Below are positions 51,139 through 60,715 of a stretch of 64,000 nucleotides of DNA, piece after piece. The notes beneath the pieces are model-generated. The model was not told where the DNA came from. It saw only the letters and a list, made by a program, of their open reading frames with translations, and made no database searches. Within the stretch, counting starts at the first letter, position 1, and the number at the start of each line of letters is the position of its first letter. A program made the position numbers and the translations under genes. Location: positions 1,534,750 to 1,598,749 of the forward strand of contig NZ_QVQV01000001.1 in assembly GCF_003429005.1 (NCBI RefSeq). Direction: 5' to 3'. The stretch comes from Paraburkholderia sp. DHOC27 (GTDB lineage Bacteria > Pseudomonadota > Gammaproteobacteria > Burkholderiales > Burkholderiaceae).

Positions 51139-51936
51139 TCACGTTTGCGTTTTCTGCAGAGACTGCAACGATTGGTTACTGGCAGCGCGCTCCACGTGCT
51201 GCGATAGCGCGAGATCCATTGAGCCGTCGAGTTCTTCCGGCAGCGACGTCGCAAACACCACGCTTCCATCCACGACGCTCGTGCGGCGCAAATACTGTTC
51301 GAGATGGGAGCCGGGCCGGTTGTAGTGACGACAGAATTTCAGCTCGGTGAAAGCGACGTCGAAGTTGTGGCGCAGCGCCCGATTGAGTGCGAGGTCCTCG
51401 CCACCCAGTTTGCCGCGAAACACGCTGCCTTGAGGGAAGCCACCCGCCATCCAGAACACGGGCTTGCGAACCGCCAGATTCCAGGGGGCGGAGGCCAGAA
51501 CGCCGTCATAGCGCGGGTCGGTGTCGTCGAGGGACAAGCCCTCCGGCAAATCCACGATCTCGGTGCCGCATTTCAGACCGGCCCATTGCGGAAGAGTCGC
51601 GAAGACCTGTTTGGCGAACCCGTAGAAGCCGGGTAGGTGTTCATCGTCCGCATCGAGAAAGCACAAGATGTCACTGGTCGCCGCCGCGGCGCCGAAGTTG
51701 CGCGTTTGCGCCGGGCCGCCCTGGGTGGCCACATCGATGGCACGCACGCGGGAATCGTCCTGCTCGAAACGTTGAGCGATACGCAGGCTGTCGTCGTGGG
51801 AGGCGTCGATTACGACCAGCAGCTCGTCCAGTTCGGGTTGGCTCAATGCCGACGTGATGGCGCGTGCCAGGGTTACGGCGCTGTTATGGCAAGGAATTAT
51901 GGTTGCCAGTGTGAGCGGGGAGCCAGGTGTCGTCAT
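51139..51936 (-). CDS. Family 2 glycosyltransferase
   Basis: A 265-residue GT-A enzyme. LATIIPCHNSAVTLARAITSALSQPELDELLVVID is the nucleotide-sugar binding start. FLDADDEHLPGF supplies the metal-binding DxD, and GGEDLALNRAL the usual ED base. It probably acts on a surface polysaccharide or lipid-linked glycan. The start ATG 51936 was preferred over one 69 bases upstream. The stop lies only 25 bp from that of the convergent porin. It has no other glycan genes around it. Confidence 0.85.
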   Translation of the reverse strand: MTTPGSPLTLATIIPCHNSAVTLARAITSALSQPELDELLVVIDASHDDSLRIAQRFEQDDSRVRAIDVATQGGPAQTRNFGAAAATSDILCFLDADDEHLPGFYGFAKQVFATLPQWAGLKCGTEIVDLPEGLSLDDTDPRYDGVLASAPWNLAVRKPVFWMAGGFPQGSVFRGKLGGEDLALNRALRHNFDVAFTELKFCRHYNRPGSHLEQYLRRTSVVDGSVVFATSLPEELDGSMDLALSQHVERAASNQSLQSLQKTQT

Positions 51937-52630
51937 GGGTGAATGGGCTCGGGTAGGGGGCTGGAATGGTTGCCGGACTCGACACCGCCTGATGCCCTTC
52001 CGCATCTCGGGAGCCGGATGGTTGGCGTCAGGCGGGCGCCTTTACAAGCGAGGCCGGGAACGTGAGCGTATTGCTATTGCGCGCGTTGGCCTATCAGCAA
52101 ACCGCTCATATTCGTTCGGATATTTCTGCAGATTGCCCAAGAGAAACTCACGGCAGTGTTGACGCCCGCCGGGTGACGCATGGTTGCGAACCTGCCGGGC
52201 GCCGTGCCGCATGACAAGGCACTCTGCGCCAGACCGGAGTGCCAATTCAGAAAAGTTCAAGCAAAATAATTCGTATACCGAACTAGATCAAATGACATGC
52301 ATCGAAATGTCCCACTCTCATGCTCATCAGGTATGGTAAGGCATCCGTACTAGTTATATATCGCCTGAACTCGCCAAGTCGTCAGTTTTGATTGGCGACA
52401 AATCTTTACGCATCGCGCATAGGGCAGCGCGATAATCCCGCGCTTTGCCTTGCCAACGGGTAGGCAAAGTTGGCAACTCTCAGCAGTGCGAGCTCGTTCA
52501 CGCGCAGGCAGGCCGTTAGCGCAGGCACGAAGTTCTCGTGTTTGCGCGCATGCAGACATGCCCACGGTACGTCACGCTCGCACCGCCTGTTTCCCAGAGT
52601 TGCCGCCGTCGTCCATCAAAGGAGAAGCGT
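51937..52630. promoter_or_regulatory. 694-bp region upstream of the molybdenum hydroxylase operon with an inverted repeat
   Basis: No gene is supported here. TTGCCAAC (52450-52457) and GTTGGCAA (52469-52476) form a perfect 8-bp inverted repeat across eleven bases, about 155 bp upstream of the operon start. TTTGCC and GGCAAA repeat the pairing in nested form. It is a candidate operator. The middle of the region (about 52260-52370) is notably AT-rich and may hold a promoter. Confidence 0.45.
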
Positions 52631-55507
52631 ATGGGGAAACTCGACCTCACGCGTCGTAGTTTTCTGAAGGCCAGCGTAATCGCGGGCGTATCGGTGTATA
52701 TCGCGCCGATTGGTAGCCGCGCGTTTGCTGCATTGTTTGAAGAAAAGATTCTTACACCCATCCAGTGGGATGCGGTGAATGGTCAGGCCCGGTCCCGCAT
52801 TGACGGTGTCGCCAAGGTGAGCGGCGCGAAAGTGTTCGCGCGGGACATGCGTGCTTCCGACATGCCGCACTGGCCGCAGCAACAGGCGCATGCGTTCATT
52901 CTGCGTACCACGCGCGCCGACTGTCTGTATGAGGGCTTCGACCTGACATTGCTTGGCGAGGAACTCAAGCCCGACCGCATCGTGACAGCCGACGATCTGA
53001 CGCGCGACGGTCTTGCCTTCCCCGCGTTCTACGGCGACGACATGCTGCTGCCCAGCGGCAAGACGCCAGCTTATCTGGGGCAAGCGGTTGCCATCTTGAT
53101 CTACCACGACTTTGCGCGCTTTCGCTTTGCGAAAGACAAGCTCAAGTTCCGTGACGAGATCATTCGCTATGGCGCGCAGACCGGGCCGCTCGAACGCGAT
53201 CCGTGGGGCACCTTCCGGTTCGTGCGGGTGGGCGGCAAGACGCCCTATGACGACGACACCTTCTCGAGTCTGAAGGACGCCCCGGTGTTTCCGGGCATGA
53301 TGCGCAAACATCAGCCGGTGTGGCCGGACGGCAAGGAGCATGGCAAGCTCGACGAGCAGGGCATGTTCCACGCGGAGCGCATCCAGCAGGAACTGGATCA
53401 TCCGTCCGGCGACTGGCTCGTCATGGACCGCGAATATCACACGCAGTCCATCGACACCGCCGCGCTCGAACCCGACAACGCCAACTGCTGGTACGACCGC
53501 GCGACGCAATCGCTGCATATGATCGTGCCGACCCAGGCGCCGGCCGAAGTCGTGGAGAGCGCCGCGAGCATGGTGGCGAAGTGTGCGCACCCGGTGCGGC
53601 AGATCTTCCTGCACCCTTGCTACACGGTGGGCTACGGCTCGAAGGATCACTTCAACGTGCCGTTCTACGGTCTCGTCACGGCGATGTATGCGGAGGGGCG
53701 CCCGGTGCGTCTTGCGAATGACCGCTACGAGCAGTTCCAGACCTCGCTCAAACGTCACGCCTTCACCATGCACTACCGCATGGCGGTGGACCGCAAGACC
53801 GGGCTGCTGCAAACGTTCAAGGCCGCGATGGAAGCGAACGGCGGCGGGCGCTGCAATTTCTCGCCGTCGGTGGCGATGGTCGGCGCGACGGCCGCGCAAT
53901 CTATCTACTACTTCCCGAAGAACGACCTCTCGGCGGTGGCGATCGCTTCGCGCGCCATCGACGCCGGCTCGGCGCGCGGTTACGGCACGTTGCAAAGCAT
54001 GTCCGCCACCGAAATGATGGTGGATGAGATGGCCGCCCAGCTTGGTGTGGATCCCATTGAGTTCCGCCTGAAAAACGCCATGCGCTCCGGCATGAAGAAC
54101 ACGCAGGGCGCGGTGCCGGCCGGCGCGATCCGCGTAGATGAAGTGCTGCAAAAGGCACAGGCGCACCCGCTCTGGGTCGATCGCGCGAAGAAGAAGCTCG
54201 AATACGAAGCCGCCCATCCTGGCATGCGTTACGGCGTAGGTTTCGCGTGCACGCAGAAGGACTTCGGCACGGGGGCGGAAACCTCGTTTGCCAAGGTCGA
54301 GTTCACCGTTGACGGCAAGATCAGTCTGCATCACTCGGCTGCCGAGATCGGTACGGGCATGTCCACTTCGCAGGCCATCGCGGTGGCGAAGTGGCTTGGC
54401 AAGCCAGCCACGGAGGTGCGCGTCGCCGTGACCGACTGGCCGGATCTGCCGGTCGTGACGAGCGGCGATCCATACACGATGTCGCAGACTGATCAGGACA
54501 GGCTGTCGGCCAATCCACGTTGGTCGCCAGGCTACGCGTCGCCGTCGAGCGCAACCAACTCGGCGTTTTACTTTACCCACAGCACGCGGGAGGCTGCTCG
54601 CGTCCTCTTCACGCACGGCTTGTGGCCGGCCGCGCTCGCGCTCTGGACGCAAGGCCCGGGCGGCGGCCAGGCAGCGCCGCTCGTGATGCGCATCGAGGAT
54701 GCACGCTGGGTGGACGGCAAGCTTTCGGCGGCCGGCCTCGAAGCGCTGCCGCTCGAACAACTCGCGCGCAAGGCGCATGAACTCGGGCTCGTGACGGGCG
54801 CGACCGTGCACGTGTTCAATCGCTGGCAGTGGAGCGAGGCTGAGTTCGAGATCGACGGCAAGATCGAGCGTCTGCCGCTCGATGGTCTCTCGTTGCGTCA
54901 TGGCGAAGGCACGCCTGTGAATGCCACGGGCACTGCCGGCACTTCAGGCACGGCGAGACATGCCAGCATGAAGAAACCGCCGCAGGCCGCGCCGAACGCG
55001 TACAAGGTACTGGATCGCAAGCGCGTGTTCATTCCGCCCGTACGGCGCAACAACGCGGCAGTGACGTATTACAGCGCGGTGGCCACGCTGGTCGAACTCG
55101 CGGTGCACGAGGCGAGCGGCAAGGTGCACCTGCTCGCGCATCATTCCATCATGGAGTGCGGCAACATGCTGTCGCCGCAACTCGTCTCGGGGCAATTGCA
55201 AGGCGGGCTCGCAATGGGCATCGGCCATGCATTGCACGAATACCTGCCGCTTTACGAAGACGGTCCCGGCAACGGCACGTGGAACTTCAACCGCTACCAC
55301 GTGCCGCGCGCGAAAGACGTCGCCGTGTGGACCCAGACCGGCGAAGTGCTGCCGCCATTGACCGAAACCGATCCGCCCAAGGGCATTGCCGAAGTGGTGA
55401 TGATTCCGGTGGTCGGCGCGATCGTGAATGGCCTTGCGCACGCCATTGGACATCGATTTACTGACTTGCCGGTTACGCCGCAAAACATTCTGGAGGTGCT
55501 CGCATGA
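52631..55507 (+). CDS. Molybdopterin-binding subunit of a periplasmic xanthine dehydrogenase-family aldehyde/N-heterocycle oxidoreductase
   Basis: A 958-residue large subunit of a molybdenum hydroxylase. The twin-arginine signal DLTRRSFLKASVIAG, followed by a hydrophobic stretch, sends it to the periplasm. TDLPVTPQNILEVLA at the end and the NGLAHAIG motif fit the isoquinoline-oxidoreductase/membrane aldehyde dehydrogenase group. GIAEVVMIP holds the Glu that replaces the GxGE motif seen in XdhA. AAGGAG precedes the ATG. It overlaps the 2Fe-2S subunit gene by ATGA. The substrate is unknown. No XdhC-type maturation gene is adjacent. Confidence 0.88.
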   Translation: MGKLDLTRRSFLKASVIAGVSVYIAPIGSRAFAALFEEKILTPIQWDAVNGQARSRIDGVAKVSGAKVFARDMRASDMPHWPQQQAHAFILRTTRADCLYEGFDLTLLGEELKPDRIVTADDLTRDGLAFPAFYGDDMLLPSGKTPAYLGQAVAILIYHDFARFRFAKDKLKFRDEIIRYGAQTGPLERDPWGTFRFVRVGGKTPYDDDTFSSLKDAPVFPGMMRKHQPVWPDGKEHGKLDEQGMFHAERIQQELDHPSGDWLVMDREYHTQSIDTAALEPDNANCWYDRATQSLHMIVPTQAPAEVVESAASMVAKCAHPVRQIFLHPCYTVGYGSKDHFNVPFYGLVTAMYAEGRPVRLANDRYEQFQTSLKRHAFTMHYRMAVDRKTGLLQTFKAAMEANGGGRCNFSPSVAMVGATAAQSIYYFPKNDLSAVAIASRAIDAGSARGYGTLQSMSATEMMVDEMAAQLGVDPIEFRLKNAMRSGMKNTQGAVPAGAIRVDEVLQKAQAHPLWVDRAKKKLEYEAAHPGMRYGVGFACTQKDFGTGAETSFAKVEFTVDGKISLHHSAAEIGTGMSTSQAIAVAKWLGKPATEVRVAVTDWPDLPVVTSGDPYTMSQTDQDRLSANPRWSPGYASPSSATNSAFYFTHSTREAARVLFTHGLWPAALALWTQGPGGGQAAPLVMRIEDARWVDGKLSAAGLEALPLEQLARKAHELGLVTGATVHVFNRWQWSEAEFEIDGKIERLPLDGLSLRHGEGTPVNATGTAGTSGTARHASMKKPPQAAPNAYKVLDRKRVFIPPVRRNNAAVTYYSAVATLVELAVHEASGKVHLLAHHSIMECGNMLSPQLVSGQLQGGLAMGIGHALHEYLPLYEDGPGNGTWNFNRYHVPRAKDVAVWTQTGEVLPPLTETDPPKGIAEVVMIPVVGAIVNGLAHAIGHRFTDLPVTPQNILEVLA

Positions 55508-56070
55508 CGGCGCCATTGGCGGACTTTCGTCCGCAATCCCTCTCGCTGAAAATCAATGGCCGCGACGTCGGCCCGTTGCAGGTTCCTGCTGGCCTGATGA
55601 TGATCGACCTGCTGCACGAATACCTCGACCTCACGGGTTCACGGCTTGGCTGTGGACAAGGTGTCTGCCATGCCTGCGTGGTGATTCTCGACCATCAGGA
55701 CGGCACGAGTGAGGAGGTTCGTACGTGCATCACGGGTGCGCATTTTTTCGCGGGGAAATCGATTCGCACGATCGAAGGACACGCGCAGCGTAACGAGCAG
55801 GGCGAGGTGGTCGCGCTCTCGCCTGTCCAGCAGAAGTTTCTTGAGCACTTCAGTTTCCAGTGCGGCTACTGCACGCCCGGTTTCGTCAATGCCGCGACCG
55901 TGCTGATCGAGCGCCTCAAGCGTCAACCCGTGGCGCGCGAGAAGGTGGAAGAGACCATCACCGAGGCGCTCAACGAGCATATCTGCCGTTGTACCGGCTA
56001 CGTGCGCTACTACGAGGCAGTGAAGGAGGTCGTGATGACGACGCCCGGGCTCGTAAAGGACGCGGCATGA
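55504..56070 (+). CDS. 2Fe-2S subunit of the molybdenum hydroxylase
   Basis: A 188-residue protein with two 2Fe-2S clusters. The plant-ferredoxin-type set is Cys50, Cys55, Cys58 and Cys75 (SRLGCGQGVCHACVV). The C-terminal set is Cys120, Cys123, Cys161 and Cys163 (QCGYCTPGF, ICRCTGYVRYY). It has no export signal of its own, so it should travel with the Tat-signalled large subunit. It is translationally coupled to both neighbours, and the stop overlaps the cytochrome gene start. Confidence 0.93.
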   Translation: MTAPLADFRPQSLSLKINGRDVGPLQVPAGLMMIDLLHEYLDLTGSRLGCGQGVCHACVVILDHQDGTSEEVRTCITGAHFFAGKSIRTIEGHAQRNEQGEVVALSPVQQKFLEHFSFQCGYCTPGFVNAATVLIERLKRQPVAREKVEETITEALNEHICRCTGYVRYYEAVKEVVMTTPGLVKDAA

Positions 56071-57410
56071 CCAGGCGCTGTTCGAATCAAACCGCCATGC
56101 TGCGCGCGTTGAGAGACATCACGCTGGCCGTGGGCACGGCGGCGCTGGTTGCATGTGGCGGGGGCCACGACGACAGCGCGGCTCGCGCTGCCTCTGCGCC
56201 ATGGGTTGCGCCGGCATCCGCCGCATCGGGCCCAGCGAGTCCGCAGAGCACCGCTACGGATCAACTGGCGCGCGGCCGCTATCTCGTCAAAGCGGCTGAC
56301 TGCGCGGCCTGTCATACCACCGAAGACGGCGCGCCGTTCGCGGGCGGCGTGAAGCTGGCGTCGCCGTTTGGCACGTTCTACGGCACCAACATCACGCCGG
56401 ATAAAGAGCATGGCATTGGCAAGTGGAGCGCCGCTGACTTCTACAAGGCGCTGCACGATGGCGTGGCGCCGGACGGCCAGTTGTATCCGGCAATGCCGTA
56501 CACGTCATACCGTCAACTCTCGCGTGCGGATACGGATGCGATGTATGCGTGGCTGATGACGCAAAAGCCGGCGGCTGTCGCCAATCGTGAGGCAGAGCTA
56601 TCGTTCCCGTTCAGCTTGCGCTTCGCCGTGCGCTTCTGGGACATGTTGTTCCTGAAGGACACGTTGCCGGACGCATCGAAGGGGACTTCCGCGGACTGGA
56701 ACCGTGGACGGTATCTCGCTAACGCGCTGGGTCACTGCGCCGAATGTCACACGCCGCGTGGCCAGTTCGGCCAGCTCGTCAACGCGCAGCCGCTTGCGGG
56801 TGACGCGTTGGGCCGGGTTAGCGCGCCGGATATCACGCCGCATGGGCTCGTTGCGCGCGGCTGGACGGCGGCTGATCTGCAGACGTTCTTCGCCACGGGC
56901 ATCGCGCCACAAGGCTCGGCCTTCAGCGAGATGTATGAGGTGGTACATCTGAGCAGCCAGTATCTGAGCCGCGACGATCTGCGCGCGATGGCCACTTATC
57001 TGCTCGGGGACGAACCCATTGCGTCTGTGCCGTTGCAGTCTGCTTCTGTCAATGCGAGTGTTGATGGCGATGCCAGCGCCGATGCCGCGCAACTGGCCGC
57101 AGGTCGCAACCTCTATCTGGGCGTCTGCGCAGGTTGTCACGGACGCGACGGCGAGGGCAAGCCGCACGTGGCCGTGCCGATGAGTGGTAATTCGACGCTA
57201 CGTCAGAACAATCCACACAACCTGATCGTGACCATGCTCGATGGTGTTGTCGCGCAGGATTTTCCGGGCCACGAACGCATGCAGGACATGCCGGGTTTCG
57301 GGGCGCAACTGAGTGATGCGGAGCTGGCGCAGCTTGGCAATTACCTGCGCGCTACATTGGGTGGGCAACCGGCTGATATCACGCCGCAAGCGGTGAAAGC
57401 GCTGCGCTAG
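56067..57410 (+). CDS. Triheme cytochrome c lipoprotein, electron-acceptor subunit
   Basis: A 447-residue protein with a lipoprotein-type signal (LVACGGG, Cys30). Three heme-binding CxxCH motifs are present: CAACH at 79-83, CAECH at 224-228 and CAGCH at 354-358, the last in a C-terminal mono-heme domain. This is the standard third subunit of membrane aldehyde dehydrogenases and of nicotinate dehydrogenase-like enzymes; it passes electrons from the 2Fe-2S subunit to the quinone or oxidase chain. A strong terminator follows. Confidence 0.9.
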   Translation: MTRRCSNQTAMLRALRDITLAVGTAALVACGGGHDDSAARAASAPWVAPASAASGPASPQSTATDQLARGRYLVKAADCAACHTTEDGAPFAGGVKLASPFGTFYGTNITPDKEHGIGKWSAADFYKALHDGVAPDGQLYPAMPYTSYRQLSRADTDAMYAWLMTQKPAAVANREAELSFPFSLRFAVRFWDMLFLKDTLPDASKGTSADWNRGRYLANALGHCAECHTPRGQFGQLVNAQPLAGDALGRVSAPDITPHGLVARGWTAADLQTFFATGIAPQGSAFSEMYEVVHLSSQYLSRDDLRAMATYLLGDEPIASVPLQSASVNASVDGDASADAAQLAAGRNLYLGVCAGCHGRDGEGKPHVAVPMSGNSTLRQNNPHNLIVTMLDGVVAQDFPGHERMQDMPGFGAQLSDAELAQLGNYLRATLGGQPADITPQAVKALR

Positions 57411-57516
57411 TGCGTGCGTGAGGTCTTCACGTTAAGCGTTGAATCGCGTCATGCGTGATGGACGCGAGATGACGCTTTCAGGTAGCGCACATCGTGCGCT
57501 CGATGTTGGATCGACG

Positions 57517-57557
57517 AACGGCCGGCTCCTTTGATAGGGGCTGGCCGTTTGCTTTTT
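57517..57557 (+). terminator. Intrinsic terminator after the molybdenum hydroxylase operon
   Basis: AACGGCCGGCTCC (57517-57529) pairs with GGGGCTGGCCGTT (57537-57549), with two mismatches or wobbles, followed by TGCTTTTT to 57557. The T-tract makes it one of the clearest terminators in the window. Confidence 0.85.
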
Positions 57558-58086
57558 ATCTACGCAAGGGGCGTCATTGGCTCTTTCCATGAGACAGCGT
57601 GCTGCACCGCGCGACCGTGCGGCGCGTTCAAGTTTTTAGCGCGATTTGCCGATAAGCAGGCGTCACCGGTCGTTCATCTAGAGCGACATGGTTGGCCCGG
57701 CAGCGCATGTTGTTGATGTGCTGCGACGCCGATGCGGGAGGTGCTACGCGAGTGGGCGTCCTTCCGCACGAAGCGGACGGGCCGCTGCAATACACGCGGA
57801 AAGAGTTGTATCAGTCTGTTCGGACGAGGCGTTTTTTGTCTGAATCATCTTACAATTCCGCTGGAATTTTGATCGTCAACCTGGCTGGGTTTTGCGTGAA
57901 AGGGCCGTATTTCAGGGCGTTTTACGCCGAATCGTCTGGCCAGGGCAGGGGCTGGTGAGTGCCGCAAACAGGGTGAACGCCGCTGCGGAATCGCAGCGCT
58001 GTTGATGAAAGCGCGCGTTGCAGGGGAGGCGGGACTTTGCTGGCCCAGTCACGGAATAGCACTCACGGAATTGGCAGGAGTCGAAG
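57558..58086. other. 529-bp intergenic region with one small palindrome
   Basis: AATTCC-GCT-GGAATT at 57854-57868 is a perfect inverted repeat. A CAGGAG ribosome site ends the region before the lipoprotein gene. No coding frame here has a start with support; the 88-codon frame at 57692-57958 lacks any. Confidence 0.4.
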
Positions 58087-59217
58087 ATGTCTGCATGTCG
58101 TTTCGACAAGAGAATAATGGCCGGCGTCACGGGCGTCTGGCTTGCAATGGCTATGAGCGGTTGCGTCAACGTTGCGCAACCGGGTACGCAGGCGACAAGT
58201 GGCGGAGCGGGTGGGGCAGGTGTAACCGGTACAGCGGGGGCTGCGGGGGCATTGTCGGTGCCTGGGGCGGCTTCAACCACGGCTATGGCAGCGGTGCCAC
58301 AAGCGTCGCTGGACGGACATCCACTTGCGCTGAAGAAGGGACCGCCGCTGACGTATCACGTCAAACGCGGCGATACGATTTCGCGGATCGCGCAACATCA
58401 CGGCTGTAGCGTCAAGGAACTGCTGGCCTGGAACAAACTGAAGCCGTCCGCGCGCCTCAAGCGAGGCGAGGTGCTTCAGGTCGCCTCGCCGGAAGCGGTA
58501 CGTGAGGCGAAGGCCGCTGCGGCAGCGGCGATAGCGGCGGCTGCGAATGTAACGGCCAGAACGGCTGTGTCGATTGGGAGTGCGACGACCTCATCGAAGA
58601 TGGCGGGGTCGGCCACCGTCGATGCAACCGCAGCAGGTGCGACGGCGGCGAGAACCACCGCTTCGCCCGCCAACCCGACAGGTTCTTCGGGGACAGTGGC
58701 TGCAACGGCAACCCCATCCACGACCACGGATACCACGGGCACGCCCACCGCGTCACAACCATTGGCGCCGACGGCTGCTGCTGCGCCCCCGCCTGACGCG
58801 GCGGAGGCGCGCCAGGTGGCGGCGGAGATGGCACATCATGCGAAGGCTGTCGCACTTGCGTGGCCGGCACAAGGTAGCGTGGTTGAGGGCTTCCAGGCTG
58901 GCGAGACGCGTGGCATCGAGATTAGCGGCAAGCCGGGCGACCCGGTGCGCGCAGCGGCTGACGGCAGGGTCATGTACGCGGGCACGGGCCTGAACGAATA
59001 CGGCAGCTTGATCATCGTCCAGCACAACAAGGACTTTCTGACTGCCTATTCACACAACCGCAGACTGCTGGTGAAGACCGGCGACATCGTGCGGCAGGGG
59101 CAGGAGATCGCCGAGATGGGCAACGAGAACAATTCGCGTGTTTCCGTGATGTTCGAGTTGCGCCATGATGGCAAACCGATCGATCCGATGCCGTTTTTGC
59201 CAGCGAAACAAGGCTGA
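58087..59217 (+). CDS. LysM and degenerate LytM/M23 lipoprotein (NlpD-like)
   Basis: A 376-residue outer-membrane lipoprotein. The lipobox is AMSGC with Cys26. A LysM domain (about 88-138, TYHVKRGDTISRIAQHHGCS) binds peptidoglycan, an Ala/Thr/Pro-rich linker follows (about 140-250), and a LytM domain ends the protein (about 255-372). The LytM domain lacks the zinc ligands: the start reads IEISGKPGDPV and the end VMFELRHDGKPI in place of the usual HxH-type segment. That pattern is like NlpD and EnvC, which activate amidases rather than cut peptidoglycan. A cell-division amidase activator role is inferred. Confidence 0.87.
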   Translation: MSACRFDKRIMAGVTGVWLAMAMSGCVNVAQPGTQATSGGAGGAGVTGTAGAAGALSVPGAASTTAMAAVPQASLDGHPLALKKGPPLTYHVKRGDTISRIAQHHGCSVKELLAWNKLKPSARLKRGEVLQVASPEAVREAKAAAAAAIAAAANVTARTAVSIGSATTSSKMAGSATVDATAAGATAARTTASPANPTGSSGTVAATATPSTTTDTTGTPTASQPLAPTAAAAPPPDAAEARQVAAEMAHHAKAVALAWPAQGSVVEGFQAGETRGIEISGKPGDPVRAAADGRVMYAGTGLNEYGSLIIVQHNKDFLTAYSHNRRLLVKTGDIVRQGQEIAEMGNENNSRVSVMFELRHDGKPIDPMPFLPAKQG

Positions 59218-59387
59218 GCGGGACGGCGGGGCGAGCGGTTACGTTGCGAGGCTGCTCGCTGCTCGCCACGCGCCGTCCGCCGCGCGTTGTCCGTCACGCG
59301 ACGCCAGTCATGCGACGCCCGTCACCCGCGGGCCGCCGCGCGGTGGGCCGGTCATCCCGCGCCCGAGCCCCCGAGCCCCCGAGCGCC

Positions 59388-59457
59388 AAGGCCCAAGGCC
59401 CAAGGCCCAAGGCCCAAGGCCCAAGGCCCAAGGCCCAAGGCCCAAGGCCCAAGGCTA
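59388..59457. repeat. Heptanucleotide tandem repeat AAGGCCC
   Basis: Nine perfect copies of AAGGCCC run from 59388 to 59450, followed by a degenerate tenth (AAGGCTA). A related GAGCCCCC-rich stretch precedes it. It lies between convergent NlpD-like and prpF genes, about 20 bases past the prpF stop. Such a repeat is prone to copy-number change. No gene is read through it. Confidence 0.95.
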
Positions 59458-59478
59458 AAGCCCCCGAACCCCCGCGCC

Positions 59479-60669
59479 TTAAAACGTATCGCCGGGTACG
59501 CGTATCCATCCTTCCATGAGGACGCGCGCGCTGCGGCTCATGATGGCCTTCTTCACGACCCATTCGTCGTCGACGCGGCTGGCTTGCGCGCCGACTCGCA
59601 GCGTGCCGGAAGGATGACCGAAACGCACCGCCTCGCGTTCACCGCCCCCGGCGGCCAGGTTGACCAGCGTGCCTGGAATTGCTGCGGCGGTGCCGATCGC
59701 CACCGCCGCCGTGCCCATCATGGCGTGATGCAGCTTGCCCATCGACATGGCACGCACCAGCAGATCCACGTCACCCTCAGCGATCGGCTTGCCGCTCGAT
59801 GCGGTGTACGCTGCCGGCTTTGCGACGAACGCGACCTTCGGCGTATGCTGCCGCGTGGCGATTTCGTCGAGCTGCTTGATCAGACCCATGCGTAGCGCGC
59901 CGTGTGCGCGGATCGTTTCGAGCTTTGCCAGCGCCTTGTCATCGCCGTTGATGGCGTCCTGCAACTCGGTGCCGGTGTAGCCAATTTCGTCGGCGTTGAT
60001 GAAGATGGTCGGGATGCCCGCGTTGATCATCGTGGCCTTCAGCGTGCCGATGCCCGGCACGTCGAGATCGTCCACCACCTGGCCAGTCGGGAACATCGCG
60101 CCGCTTGCGCCTTCCTCCTCCGCGGCGGGATCCATGAACTCGAGCCGCACTTCGGCTGCGGGAAACGTCACGCCGTCCAGTTCGAAATTGCCGGTCTCCT
60201 GCACCGCGCCATCCGTGATGGGGACGTGTCCGATGATGGTCTTGCCGATATTCGCTTGCCAGATGCGCACTGTGGCGATGCCGTTGTGCGGCACGCGGCC
60301 CGGGTCGACGAGGCCCGCGCTGATCGCGAACGGTCCGACCGCAGCGGAGAGATTGCCGCAGTTGCCGCTCCAGTCGACGAATGCCTTATCGATCGATACC
60401 TGGCCGAACAGATAGTCGACGTCGTGATCGGGTCTGCTGCTTTTGGCGATGATGACGGTCTTGCTGGTGCTGGAAGTGGCACCGCCCATGCCGTCGATCT
60501 GTTTGCCATAAGGATCCGGGCTGCCGATGACGCGCATCAGCAGCGCATCGCGCGCGGGCCCGGGCACCTGGGCGGCGGCAGGCAGGTCCTGCAGGCGGAA
60601 GAACACACCCTTGCTGGTGCCGCCGCGCATGTAGGTTGCGGGAATCTTGATCTGTGGTGCGTGAGTCAT
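59479..60669 (-). CDS. prpF: 2-methylaconitate cis-trans isomerase PrpF
   Basis: A 396-residue isomerase of the methylcitrate pathway with a diaminopimelate-epimerase-like fold. It converts trans-2-methylaconitate, made by AcnD, to the cis isomer. The start (IKIPATYMRGGTSKGVFFRL), the DYLFGQVSIDKAFVDWSGNC segment and the SMGKLHHAMMGTAAVAIGTA stretch are diagnostic. AGGAC precedes the ATG. It is 46 bp downstream of acnD in the same direction, as in other bacteria that use AcnD in place of PrpD. Length and residues look intact. Confidence 0.95.
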   Translation of the reverse strand: MTHAPQIKIPATYMRGGTSKGVFFRLQDLPAAAQVPGPARDALLMRVIGSPDPYGKQIDGMGGATSSTSKTVIIAKSSRPDHDVDYLFGQVSIDKAFVDWSGNCGNLSAAVGPFAISAGLVDPGRVPHNGIATVRIWQANIGKTIIGHVPITDGAVQETGNFELDGVTFPAAEVRLEFMDPAAEEEGASGAMFPTGQVVDDLDVPGIGTLKATMINAGIPTIFINADEIGYTGTELQDAINGDDKALAKLETIRAHGALRMGLIKQLDEIATRQHTPKVAFVAKPAAYTASSGKPIAEGDVDLLVRAMSMGKLHHAMMGTAAVAIGTAAAIPGTLVNLAAGGGEREAVRFGHPSGTLRVGAQASRVDDEWVVKKAIMSRSARVLMEGWIRVPGDTF

Positions 60670-60715
60670 TGCGTAGTTGTCCTGTTAAGACGGGATCAGC
60701 ACGTAGTCGGCGCTC

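Noticed and set aside
57692..57958. 88-codon plus-strand frame in the intergenic region before the LysM lipoprotein
   Set aside because: No ribosome site, no recognisable fold and no conservation information; it may be noise in high-GC DNA.
59244..59563. Frames reading through the AAGGCCC tract on both strands
   Set aside because: Repeated GPR/PKA-type peptides arise only from the heptamer and have no start support.
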